Assembly: GCA_016795385.1 (NCBI GenBank)
Contig: JAEUHI010000086.1
Coordinates: 1-64,000 of the forward strand
Source of the DNA: Verrucomicrobiales bacterium
GTDB taxonomy: Bacteria; Verrucomicrobiota; Verrucomicrobiia; Verrucomicrobiales; DEV007
DNA length: 64,000 nt
Reading direction: 5' to 3'
The notes under the pieces are model-generated. The model did not search any database. It worked only from the letters and a program-made list of their open reading frames with translations, and was not told where the DNA came from. Made by a program: the position numbers and the translations under genes. Positions 53,183-60,834 of the stretch are shown piece by piece. Position 1 is the first letter of the stretch. Every line of letters begins with the position of its first letter.

Positions 53183-55153
53183 ATGAATCCCCGCGCCTCC
53201 GTTCTCCTTCCGCTCGCGATCGCCGCCCATCTGGCGGGGGCGTCCGCCTTCGGAGCGCCCCGCATCGGTTATGTCTACCCGGCGGGAGGGCAGGCCGGAT
53301 CCTCCTTCGAGGTCATCATGGGCGGGCAGTCGCTCGACCAGCCGCTCGGGGTCGTCGTCTCGGGCGAAGGCATCCAAATCGAAGTCGTCGAACACGACAA
53401 GATCCCGTCCGCCCAGGTCATCGACGACTACCGCGACAAGTTCCGCGAGCTGAAACCGGAACTCGAGCCGCTCAAAGGTTCCTCGCCGGGCGACGCCGCC
53501 GCCTTGCGAAAAACGGTCATCGGGCTCCTCGACGGAGCGGAACTCGACGAGAAGAAGCTGCGCCTCATGTGGGAGTATGACCGCCGTCGCAACGATCCCA
53601 AACAGCAGCTCAACACCCAGATCGGTGAAATCGTGCGCGTGCGGGTGACCATCGATTCCGGCACCGAACCCGGGATGCGGCACTGGCGCCTCCAGACCGC
53701 CGCCGGGTTGAGCAACCCGATGCGTTTCGTCGTCGGCAACCACCCCGAGCGGAACGAGCCCGAGGCGCATCGCTTCGACCTGCTCGAATACGCCGGTCTC
53801 GCCCCCGCCGGATCGCGGAGCACGGATCGCACGATCGATCCCATCACCCTTCCCGTGACCCTGAACGGCCGCATCCTCCCCGGAGAAGTCGACGAGTTCG
53901 CCTTCCACGCGAAGGAGGGCGAAAAGCTCGTCGTCTCCCTCCAGGCGCGGAACCTCATCCCCTACCTCGCCGACGCCGTGCCCGGCTGGTTCCAGACCGT
54001 CGTCTCCCTGCACGACGCCCGCGGCCGCGAACTCGCCTACGCCGATGACTACCGTTTCGATCCCGATCCCGTCATCTTCTACAAGATTCCCCGCGAGGGC
54101 GAATACCGGCTCCGCATCCGGGATTCGATCTACCGGGGCCGCGAGGATTTCGTCTACCGCGTCACCCTCGGCGAGCTGCCCTTCATCACCGGCATCACCC
54201 CGCTCGGAGCCAAGGCCGGGTCGGAGGTCGATCTGACCTTCCACGGGGCGAATCTCTCCGAGCACCACTTTCCCCGCCATCTTGTCCCGAACGAAACCGG
54301 GATCGTCGAGCTCACCGCGACCGGTCCGGGCGGGCGTTCGAATCCCATCGCCTTCCACGTCGAATCGATGGACGAGGACGCCGAGAGGGAGGATAACAAC
54401 CGTCTCGGTGCCGCAAACCCCGTCGCCTTTCCCGGACTGGTCAACGGGACCATCTCCGTGCCCGGCGACGTCGATTTCTTCAAGGTCGAGGGCCGGGGCG
54501 GACGCCCCGTCAGCTTCGAGATCTTCGCCCGCCGTCTCGGCTCGCCGCTCGACGCCAACCTCACCGTCTACGACGACGACGGCGGGATGATCGCCTACAA
54601 CGACGACCACGAGAATCCCGCCGCCGGCCTCACCACGCATCACGCCGACGCCCGCGTCACCGTGACCCTGCCCGGCAACGGACGGTGTTTTGTCAGGGTC
54701 GCCGACACGCAGAACCGCTACGGCTACGCCCACACCTACCGCCTACGCGTCACCGAGGGCGTCCCGGATTTCGCCCTGCGCGCCACCCCGGCCTCCCTCA
54801 ACGCGAAACCGGGTGCATCGGCCCGGCTCACCATCCACGTTCTGCGCATCGACGGATTCGACGGCCCCGTCTCGCTGGGCCTCAAGGACGCTCCCGAAGG
54901 CTTCGAACTGAAAGGCGGCCCCGTACCGGCGGGCGAAGACAAACTCGACGTCTCCATCGCCGTACCCTACAACCACAGCGGGGATCCCGTCGCGATCCGG
55001 GTCGAAGGCACGGCCGTGATCGACGGAAAGACCGTCGTGGTCGAGGCCGTGCCCGCCGAGGACATGATGCAGGCCTTCGCCTACCGCCACCTCGTGCCCG
55101 CCGACCGCCTCCTCCTCGAAGTCCGCACTCCGCCCGAACCTCCCAACCCCTGA
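53183..55153 (+). CDS. Exported PPC-domain protein, cassette 2
   Basis: A 656-residue paralogue of the gene at 45591: signal peptide (cleavage near ASAFG), RIGYVYPAGGQAGSSFEV, a helical region (about 70-140), two PPC-type domains (near 235-340, DEFAFHAKEGEKLVVSLQAR; near 420-520, DVDFFKVEGRGGRPVSF) and the same ending (VEAVPAEDMMQAFAYRHLVPA). The stop is one base before the msrA start, so cassette 2 runs into msrA. Confidence 0.8.
   Translation: MNPRASVLLPLAIAAHLAGASAFGAPRIGYVYPAGGQAGSSFEVIMGGQSLDQPLGVVVSGEGIQIEVVEHDKIPSAQVIDDYRDKFRELKPELEPLKGSSPGDAAALRKTVIGLLDGAELDEKKLRLMWEYDRRRNDPKQQLNTQIGEIVRVRVTIDSGTEPGMRHWRLQTAAGLSNPMRFVVGNHPERNEPEAHRFDLLEYAGLAPAGSRSTDRTIDPITLPVTLNGRILPGEVDEFAFHAKEGEKLVVSLQARNLIPYLADAVPGWFQTVVSLHDARGRELAYADDYRFDPDPVIFYKIPREGEYRLRIRDSIYRGREDFVYRVTLGELPFITGITPLGAKAGSEVDLTFHGANLSEHHFPRHLVPNETGIVELTATGPGGRSNPIAFHVESMDEDAEREDNNRLGAANPVAFPGLVNGTISVPGDVDFFKVEGRGGRPVSFEIFARRLGSPLDANLTVYDDDGGMIAYNDDHENPAAGLTTHHADARVTVTLPGNGRCFVRVADTQNRYGYAHTYRLRVTEGVPDFALRATPASLNAKPGASARLTIHVLRIDGFDGPVSLGLKDAPEGFELKGGPVPAGEDKLDVSIAVPYNHSGDPVAIRVEGTAVIDGKTVVVEAVPAEDMMQAFAYRHLVPADRLLLEVRTPPEPPNP
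54689..54697 (-). repeat. CCTGACAAA word, site 8
   Basis: Reverse-strand copy in the cassette-2 PPC gene (read there as Phe-Val-Arg), continued as ACACCG. Confidence 0.7.
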
Positions 55154-55154
55154 C

Positions 55155-55808
55155 ATGACCCCGACCCTGACAAACCTGCCGAGGCCGATTTTGCTTCTTC
55201 CGCTGACCGCCCTTCTCCTCACCGGTTGCGGCGGAGATTCCGCGCCCGGCGAACCTCCGGTTCCGAAAAGCACGGCCGAAGCCGAACCCGCTCCCGCAAC
55301 GGAGATCGCCACCTTCGGAGGCGGCTGCTTCTGGTGCACCGAGGCGGTGATGGAAAAACTCGAGGGCGTCGTCGACGTGAAGTCCGGCTACATGGGCGGC
55401 CATGTCGAGAGCCCCACCTACGAACAGGTCTGCCGCAAGGACACCGGCCATGTCGAGGTCATCCAGCTCTCCTACGATCCTGACAAAATATCTTACGACG
55501 AGCTCCTCGACGTCTTCTGGCAGGCCCATGATCCCACCACCCTCGACCGCCAGGGCGAGGACCGCGGCCCGCAATACCGGTCCGTCATTTTCACCCACAC
55601 CCCCGACCAGAGGAACCGGGCCGAACATTCGAGACGGGCACTCGATGACTCCGGCAAACTCACCGCCCCCGTCGTCACCGAGATCCGCGACGCCGCGAAA
55701 TTCTGGGAAGCCGAAGCCGATCACCAGGATTTCTACCGCCGCAATCCCGACTTCGGCTATTGCCGCGCGGTGATTTCGCCCAAGATGAAAAAGCTGGGCT
55801 TCGAATAG
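55155..55808 (+). CDS. msrA: Peptide-methionine (S)-S-oxide reductase, lipoprotein form
   Basis: A 217-residue MsrA with a lipoprotein signal (LTGC, lipid Cys25) and an Ala/Pro/Glu linker; the enzyme domain starts near 50. The active-site GCFWC has the catalytic Cys58. Family blocks GVVDVKSGYMGG, TGHVEVIQLSYDP, FWQAHDPTTLDRQGEDRGPQYRS and DFYRRNPDFGYC are intact; the resolving Cys is probably the one in GYCRAV. It repairs oxidised methionine outside the cytoplasm, which fits damage by reactive nitrogen species near nitrite reductase. Confidence 0.92.
   Translation: MTPTLTNLPRPILLLPLTALLLTGCGGDSAPGEPPVPKSTAEAEPAPATEIATFGGGCFWCTEAVMEKLEGVVDVKSGYMGGHVESPTYEQVCRKDTGHVEVIQLSYDPDKISYDELLDVFWQAHDPTTLDRQGEDRGPQYRSVIFTHTPDQRNRAEHSRRALDDSGKLTAPVVTEIRDAAKFWEAEADHQDFYRRNPDFGYCRAVISPKMKKLGFE
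55166..55174 (+). repeat. CCTGACAAA word, site 9
   Basis: Exact copy at codons 4-7 of msrA (Thr-Leu-Thr-Asn), continued as CCTGCC. Confidence 0.7.
55489..55497 (+). repeat. CCTGACAAA word, site 10
   Basis: Second exact copy inside msrA (Asp-Pro-Asp-Lys-Ile), continued as ATATC. Confidence 0.7.
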
Positions 55809-55831
55809 GCGCCGTGCGCCCCGCATTTTCC

Positions 55832-56902
55832 ATGATGACCGCCATGAAATCTCCCGACGACAACGGAGCCTTCTCCACCTCTCCTCTTCCAAAAAAGCTG
55901 GAGACCGCGACGGCCCCAGGCATCCGCGTTCTCGATTGCACCATCCGCGACGGAGGGCTGATGAACGGTCACCACTTCGACGACCGCGTCGTCTCCGCCG
56001 TCCACGCAGCCTGCGCCGCCGCCGGCATCGATTACATGGAGATCGGCTACCGCGCCTCCCGGAAGGGCATCGTCGCGGGCGAACACGGCTGCTGGAAATA
56101 CTGCTCCGAGGAGGACATCCGCCGCATCGTCGGCGAACGCGGCCCCGGTCCGAAACTCTCGATCATGGCCGACGCGGGCAAATGCGACTTCCGCGAGGAC
56201 ATCCCGCCGCACCGCGACAGTCTCGTCGATCTCGTCCGCGTCGCCTGCTACGCCCATCAGGCGCCCCTCGCGCTAGAAATGGTCAAAGACGCGCGGGACA
56301 AGGGCTACGAAACGACCGTGAACCTGATGGCCGTGACGACCTTGGACGAGGCTGAACTCGACCGGGTTCTTCCTCTCCTCGCCGCCGCCGGAGCCGGGGC
56401 GATCTACGTCGTCGACAGCTTCGGCGCCCTTTACCCTTTCGAGACGCGGCGTTTGGTCGGAAAATATCTGGGCGCCGTCGCCGGGACCGGCACGAGCGTC
56501 GGCATCCACGCCCATAACAATCTCCAGCTCGCTTTCGCCAACACCCTCGAAGCCAACGGTGCCGGCGCCACCTGGCTCGACGCGACCATGGCCGGGCTTG
56601 GCCGCGGGGCCGGGAATTGTCCGATGGAGTTGCTCCTCGGTTACCTCGGGGAACCCGACTACCGTCTTCAACCCGTACTCTGTTGCGTCGACGAAGTGAT
56701 CGAACCTCTCCGAAAAGACCTGAGATGGGGCTTCGATCTGCCCTACATGATCAACGGATTCTGCAATCTCCATCCCCGGTCCGCCATCGCCTACCAGACC
56801 TCGCCGGATCACCGCGGAATTGCCGCTTTCTTCACGGAGGCAAAGGGTCTGAGGCCCGCTTCCGTTCCGGCTTCGTCGGCACGATCATCCAGGCTCGCCT
56901 GA
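55832..56902 (+). CDS. HMGL-type TIM-barrel aldolase (4-hydroxy-2-oxovalerate aldolase-like)
   Basis: A 356-residue protein of the HMG-CoA-lyase/DmpG superfamily: VLDCTIRDGGLMNGHHF near 34-50 (metal Asp in D.T.RDGG), EIGYRAS near 72, AIYVVDSFGALYP near 192, the metal His pair in GIHAHNNLQLAF near 223 and LGRGAGNCPMELLL near 255. Members add or cleave pyruvate or acetyl groups on keto acids with a divalent metal. The substrate is unknown; some relatives work in sugar or antibiotic pathways. Start at 55832 (MMTAMK). It ends 157 bases before nirK. Confidence 0.8.
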   Translation: MMTAMKSPDDNGAFSTSPLPKKLETATAPGIRVLDCTIRDGGLMNGHHFDDRVVSAVHAACAAAGIDYMEIGYRASRKGIVAGEHGCWKYCSEEDIRRIVGERGPGPKLSIMADAGKCDFREDIPPHRDSLVDLVRVACYAHQAPLALEMVKDARDKGYETTVNLMAVTTLDEAELDRVLPLLAAAGAGAIYVVDSFGALYPFETRRLVGKYLGAVAGTGTSVGIHAHNNLQLAFANTLEANGAGATWLDATMAGLGRGAGNCPMELLLGYLGEPDYRLQPVLCCVDEVIEPLRKDLRWGFDLPYMINGFCNLHPRSAIAYQTSPDHRGIAAFFTEAKGLRPASVPASSARSSRLA

Positions 56903-56959
56903 GCGGGATCCGGCAACCGTTTTCCGATCACAACTTCGACACCATTCTCTCGAAACCTC

Positions 56960-56973
56960 TTGACTCAGGTCAA
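56960..56973. promoter_or_regulatory. FNR/CRP-type box upstream of nirK
   Basis: TTGACTCAGGTCAA is a perfect dyad of the FNR/Dnr/NnrR type (TTGAC-N4-GTCAA; consensus TTGAT-N4-ATCAA). It is centred about 93 bases before the nirK ATG, with AT-rich DNA (GAATATAAG, about 57003-57011) downstream as a possible -10 region. It predicts activation under low oxygen or NO. Confidence 0.65.
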
Positions 56974-57058
56974 CGATTCTTTCCGGATCAGCCCTTAGGT
57001 TGAATATAAGTGCCATCCTCATCCGCCAACCACCTTTCAAAAACCAGAAAACCAACCG

Positions 57059-58666
57059 ATGATCCAAATCAGAAATGCCGCAACGCCCCTCCTCGCAATC
57101 CTCCTCTTCGCGCAGTGTGGCGACCGTGAATTGAGCAAGAACGAGCTGATGTCACGGGACAGTCTCGTGAAGGAGCTCGAAGAGATCCAGAAGCAGGCGG
57201 CCTCGGTCACGAACACCAACGACGGCCCCGCGCCCGCTGCTCCGGTCGCGGGAACGAACGGTCCTGTGAATCCGGGCAACCCGCTGTCGCAGCCTGACAA
57301 ACCCGTCTCGGGAAATGAGACCGCGATCCTCACCGACGCGCCGAATGTTCCGCCGCCGATCACCCGCGACCACCCCACCAAGGTCACGGTGAAGCTTGAG
57401 GTGATCGAGCTTGTCAAGCGAATGACCGACGGCGTCGATTACACCTTTTGGACCTTCGGCGGCAGCGTTCCCGGCAAGTTCATCCGCATCCGGCAGAACG
57501 ACGAGGTCGAGTTTCACCTCATGAACCATCCGGACAGCAAGATGCCGCACAACATCGACCTGCACGCCGTGACCGGACCCGGAGGCGGGGCGGCCGCGTC
57601 TTTCACCACCCCCGGCCACGTCTCCGTCTTTTCGTTCAAGGCGCTCAATCCCGGACTCTACGTCTACCACTGCGCCACCGCTCCCGTCGGCATGCACGTG
57701 GCCAACGGGATGTATGGCCTCATCCTCGTCGAGCCGATCGGCGGCCTGCCCAAGGTGGACAAGGAGTTCTACGTGATGCAATCCGAGTTCTATACCAAAG
57801 GTCCCCACGGCGAGGCCGGGCTGCAGCCTTTCAGCATGGAGAAGGCTCTCACCGAAATTCCCGACTATGTCGTCTTCAACGGAGCGGTCGGGGCCATGGC
57901 CGGCGACAACGCGGTCAACGCGAAGGTCGGGGAGACGGTGCGCCTTTTTGTCGGCAACGGGGGGCCGAACCTCGTTTCCTCCTTCCACGTCATCGGTGAG
58001 ATCTTCGACAACGTCTACACCGAGGGCGGTGTAAATGCGAACCAGCATCAGGTCCAGACCACTCTCATCCCCGCCGGTGGTTCTGCCATCGTCGAGTTCG
58101 GGCTCGACGTGCCCGGCACCTACATCCTCGTCGACCACTCCATCTTCCGGGCCTTCAACAAGGGGGCTGTCGGCATGATCAAGGTGGAAGGCGACGAGAA
58201 TCTCCTGACCTATTCCGGCAAGCAGGATGACCGCATCTACCTGCTCGAGGGTGGAGCGATCCAGAACATCCCGCAAGCTTCCAGCCAGCAGCCTCCCGCA
58301 GCCAACAAGGCAGAGCGGATCGAGCGAGGGAAGATGGTCTACACCCAGATCTGCATGGCCTGCCACCAGCCCGAAGGGCAGGGCATCCCGCAGGCCTTTC
58401 CGCCCCTCGCCGCCGCCGACTATCTCAACGCCGACGTGAACCGCGCCATCGCCACGGTGATCCACGGTCTCTCCGGAAAGGTCAAGGTCAACGGAGCCGA
58501 ATACAACAGCATCATGCCCCAGCTCGGCCTCAACGACGAGCAGGTCGCGAACGTCCTGACATACGTCTACAACAGCTGGGGCAACAACGGTACCGAGGTG
58601 TTGCCCGACCAGGTGAAGCAGGTCAGGGCCACCGTTCCCGCACCCGCTCCCGCCGCCGGAGAATGA
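57059..58666 (+). CDS. nirK: Copper nitrite reductase with C-terminal cytochrome c, lipoprotein
   Basis: A 535-residue enzyme reducing nitrite to NO. Lipoprotein-type signal (FAQC, Cys20) and a Pro/Asn-rich linker to about 90. Two cupredoxin domains hold the type 1 copper ligands H164, C205, H213 and M218 and the type 2 ligands H169, H204 and H360, with catalytic Asp167 (DLH) and His310 (SSFHV). A fused cytochrome c domain (about 418-515) carries CMACH (432-436) and should feed electrons in, as in other NirK-cyt c fusions. It is preceded by an FNR-type box; its stop overlaps the next gene (ATGA). Confidence 0.95.
   Translation: MIQIRNAATPLLAILLFAQCGDRELSKNELMSRDSLVKELEEIQKQAASVTNTNDGPAPAAPVAGTNGPVNPGNPLSQPDKPVSGNETAILTDAPNVPPPITRDHPTKVTVKLEVIELVKRMTDGVDYTFWTFGGSVPGKFIRIRQNDEVEFHLMNHPDSKMPHNIDLHAVTGPGGGAAASFTTPGHVSVFSFKALNPGLYVYHCATAPVGMHVANGMYGLILVEPIGGLPKVDKEFYVMQSEFYTKGPHGEAGLQPFSMEKALTEIPDYVVFNGAVGAMAGDNAVNAKVGETVRLFVGNGGPNLVSSFHVIGEIFDNVYTEGGVNANQHQVQTTLIPAGGSAIVEFGLDVPGTYILVDHSIFRAFNKGAVGMIKVEGDENLLTYSGKQDDRIYLLEGGAIQNIPQASSQQPPAANKAERIERGKMVYTQICMACHQPEGQGIPQAFPPLAAADYLNADVNRAIATVIHGLSGKVKVNGAEYNSIMPQLGLNDEQVANVLTYVYNSWGNNGTEVLPDQVKQVRATVPAPAPAAGE
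57293..57301 (+). repeat. CCTGACAAA word, site 11
   Basis: Exact copy in the linker-coding part of nirK (Gln-Pro-Asp-Lys-Pro), continued as CCCGTC. Confidence 0.7.
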
Positions 58667-60018
58667 TCCGCCTTTCGCACCTCTCTGCACAAATGAATCC
58701 CGTGCTGCATCGACACAAGCTTTCGATTCACCTGCTCCTCGCCGGTGCGGCGGTCATTTCTGTCGCGAAGGCTGACGGTCAGGGGCCTGCCCAACCGCCG
58801 CCGGGCATGGTGAAGATCACTGGAGGGGCCTACGCGCCGCTTTATTCGAAGCTGGCCGGTCCGAGGCAGGTCGCGGACTTCCTTTTGGATGAATGTCAGG
58901 TCACCAACCGGGACTTTCTGACCTTTGTCACGGACCACCCCGAGTGGCGGCGTTCGCGGATCGGGCGCAATCTTGCCGATACCAAGTACCTCTCCCACTG
59001 GAGGGGTGATCTCGACCCCGGCGGCGATGAGGTGCTTGATGCCCCGGTGACGAACGTTTCCTGGTTTGCCGCCAAGGCGTATTGCGCGGCTCTGGGTAAA
59101 CGGCTTCCGACCCAGGATGAATGGGAGTTTGTCGCCCTTGCCGATGCGGCCCGGCCGGACGCAAGCAAGGATCCGAAGTTCATCGGGAAGCTCCTGGAGT
59201 GGTATTCAAAACCCACGAGAGGTGACTTACCGTCTGCCGCGACGGCCGAATCCAACTATTACGGCGTCCGCGGGCTGCACGGAGTCGTGTGGGAATGGGT
59301 GGGGGATTTCAATTCCACCATGGTCGTGGGTGACTCCCGGGGCGACAATTCGATCGAACGCAAGCTGTTCTGCGGGGGGGCCTCCCTGCTCGCTTCCGAC
59401 GTTGGAAACTATGCCGCGTTCATGCGATACGCCTTCAGATCGAGTCTTCAGGGCACCTATTGTGTGAACAGTCTCGGATTCCGGGCCTCAATATCCTCCG
59501 CCGACAATGGGCTGGCGGCTCCTGCGGGAAGTTTCACCACTATCTATGGTCTTCCGGGAACTTGGCAAAATCAGAACGGAGACACCCTCGTCCTCGCCCG
59601 ACTCGGTGGAAAACCCAGAGTCATCTCGATGGGATTCACACGCTGCGAATACGCCTGCCCGAGAATCTTTGCGGACATGCAGCGGATTGAAAACGCTCTC
59701 GGCACCGATGCGGAGAAGGTCGGCTTTACCTTCTTTTCGATCGACCCGAAGCACGACACACCCGCTGCGATGGAGAAGAAGATGGCGGAACTGAAGATGA
59801 ACTCGGAGCGATGGACCTTTCTGACTGCTCCGGATGGCACGGTCCGCGATCTAGCCGTCGCCCTCGAATTCAAGTTCCAGGAAGTACAGGAGTTCTTCGC
59901 GCACTCCAATCTCATCGCCGTAGTCGACGCCGGGGGAAACGTCGTCCATCGGGAAGAGTCGCTTGGGGCCGACATTGTTCCCACGGTGACGGCACTCAGA
60001 AATCTCCTCAAGCCATGA
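58663..60018 (+). CDS. NirV-like (formylglycine-generating-fold) – SCO1 copper chaperone fusion
   Basis: A 451-residue exported fusion. Signal peptide around residues 20-39 (LLLAGAAVISVAKA). Residues about 45-275 are an FGE-sulfatase/NirV domain (MVKITGG, VTNVSWFAAKAYCAALGKRLPTQDEWEF, GVVWEWVGDF, SLGFRAS). Residues about 290-450 are a SCO1/SenC thioredoxin fold with the copper motif CEYAC (Cys328, Cys332) and a later His in FAHSN. NirV is known next to nirK with unclear function, and SCO proteins deliver copper, so this fusion probably matures the copper sites of NirK. The ATG at 58663 overlaps the nirK stop; ATG 58693 is an alternative closer to the signal peptide. Confidence 0.82.
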   Translation: MIRLSHLSAQMNPVLHRHKLSIHLLLAGAAVISVAKADGQGPAQPPPGMVKITGGAYAPLYSKLAGPRQVADFLLDECQVTNRDFLTFVTDHPEWRRSRIGRNLADTKYLSHWRGDLDPGGDEVLDAPVTNVSWFAAKAYCAALGKRLPTQDEWEFVALADAARPDASKDPKFIGKLLEWYSKPTRGDLPSAATAESNYYGVRGLHGVVWEWVGDFNSTMVVGDSRGDNSIERKLFCGGASLLASDVGNYAAFMRYAFRSSLQGTYCVNSLGFRASISSADNGLAAPAGSFTTIYGLPGTWQNQNGDTLVLARLGGKPRVISMGFTRCEYACPRIFADMQRIENALGTDAEKVGFTFFSIDPKHDTPAAMEKKMAELKMNSERWTFLTAPDGTVRDLAVALEFKFQEVQEFFAHSNLIAVVDAGGNVVHREESLGADIVPTVTALRNLLKP

Positions 60019-60476
60019 ACGATCCCCTCCCTGACCTCGACGGGCGCTCCGGAATCGAGAGGCTCGTCAACGCCTTCTACGGCCGCGTTCGCTCCGATGA
60101 TCTCCTCGGTTTCATCTTCGACGATGTCGCCGGGGTCGACTGGGGCGTACACCTGCCCAAGATGTACGCCTTCTGGGAGACCGTGCTCTTCCGCAGCGGC
60201 GGCTACACCGGCAATCCCCTTGCCGCCCACGCGAAGCTCGCCCCCCTCACCGCGATGGGCCGCCCCCAGTTCGACCGCTGGCTCGAGGTCTTCCGCGCCA
60301 CCGTCGACGATCTCTTCGCCGGCGAGAACGCGGAGCACATCAAGAGCTGCGCCGCCGACATGGCCAACGTGATCCATCTCAAGATCAACCGGATCCCCGA
60401 TCCGCGGCTCGATCCCGCGAACCTCACACCCGAACAGCGCGCCCGCTACGCGGCTTACAAATCCACGACCCGGTGA
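60015..60476 (+). CDS. Group III truncated haemoglobin
   Basis: A 153-residue globin: GIERLVNAFYGRVRSDDLLGFIF at the N-terminus, KMYAFWETVLFRSGGYTGNPLAAHAKL with the likely proximal His in AAHAKL, and DRWLEVFRATVDDLFAG. This is the group III (P-type) pattern. Such globins bind O2 and NO and are linked to NO or nitrite detoxification. Its start overlaps the upstream stop (ATGA), so it is part of the nirK-nirV/sco transcript. Confidence 0.85.
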   Translation: MNDPLPDLDGRSGIERLVNAFYGRVRSDDLLGFIFDDVAGVDWGVHLPKMYAFWETVLFRSGGYTGNPLAAHAKLAPLTAMGRPQFDRWLEVFRATVDDLFAGENAEHIKSCAADMANVIHLKINRIPDPRLDPANLTPEQRARYAAYKSTTR

Positions 60477-60480
60477 TCCA

Positions 60481-60524
60481 ACCCTGTCAAGCCGACCATC
60501 ATACCCTGTCAAACCCACCAGAAT
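60481..60524 (+). repeat. Tandem 22-base direct repeat
   Basis: Two adjacent 22-base units (60481-60502 and 60503-60524), each beginning ACCCTGTCAA(G/A)CC(G/C)ACCA. They lie in the short gap between the globin and GYD genes. The core CCTGTCAAACCCACC differs by one base from CCTGACAAACCCACC at site 5, so they look like a variant of the 9-base word family. Confidence 0.65.
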
Positions 60525-60533
60525 AATCCCGTC

Positions 60534-60821
60534 ATGATCCGATACATCTCGCTCCTCACTTTCACCGAAAAGGGCGTCGCCGACATCGGCGACTCGACCC
60601 ACCGCGCCCACGAGTTCGACGAACTCGCGAAGAAATCCGGAGTCAACGTCGAGGGCCAGTACTGGACCATCGGCAGCCGCGACGGCGTCCTCGTCCTCTC
60701 AGCGGAAAAAGAAGGCCGGATCCTCCATCTCCTATCCGAACTCTCCGCCCGCGGTTATGTCCGCACTGAGTCGATGCGCGCCTTCACCCACGGGGAATTT
60801 GACGCGGTCCTCAAGGCCTGA
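60534..60821 (+). CDS. GYD-domain protein
   Basis: A 95-residue protein of the GYD/ferredoxin-like dimeric fold: MIRYISLLTFTEKGVADIGD, a middle GQYWTIGSRDGVLVLSAEKE and a closing RTESMRAFTHGEFDAVLKA. GYD proteins are small and of unknown activity, with the EthD/YciI-like barrel. It is the last + gene of the nirK transcript, convergent with norD (13 bases apart). The link to denitrification is by position only. Confidence 0.75.
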   Translation: MIRYISLLTFTEKGVADIGDSTHRAHEFDELAKKSGVNVEGQYWTIGSRDGVLVLSAEKEGRILHLLSELSARGYVRTESMRAFTHGEFDAVLKA

Positions 60822-60834
60822 CTGAGTCGAATCT

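Noticed and set aside
48836..54733. A 1965-codon open frame on the minus strand across the FkbO-like gene and cassette 2
   Set aside because: It is antisense to four well-supported genes with recognised domains. It comes from the GC-rich third codon positions of the plus-strand genes and has low-complexity Gly/Asp/Val/Glu composition.
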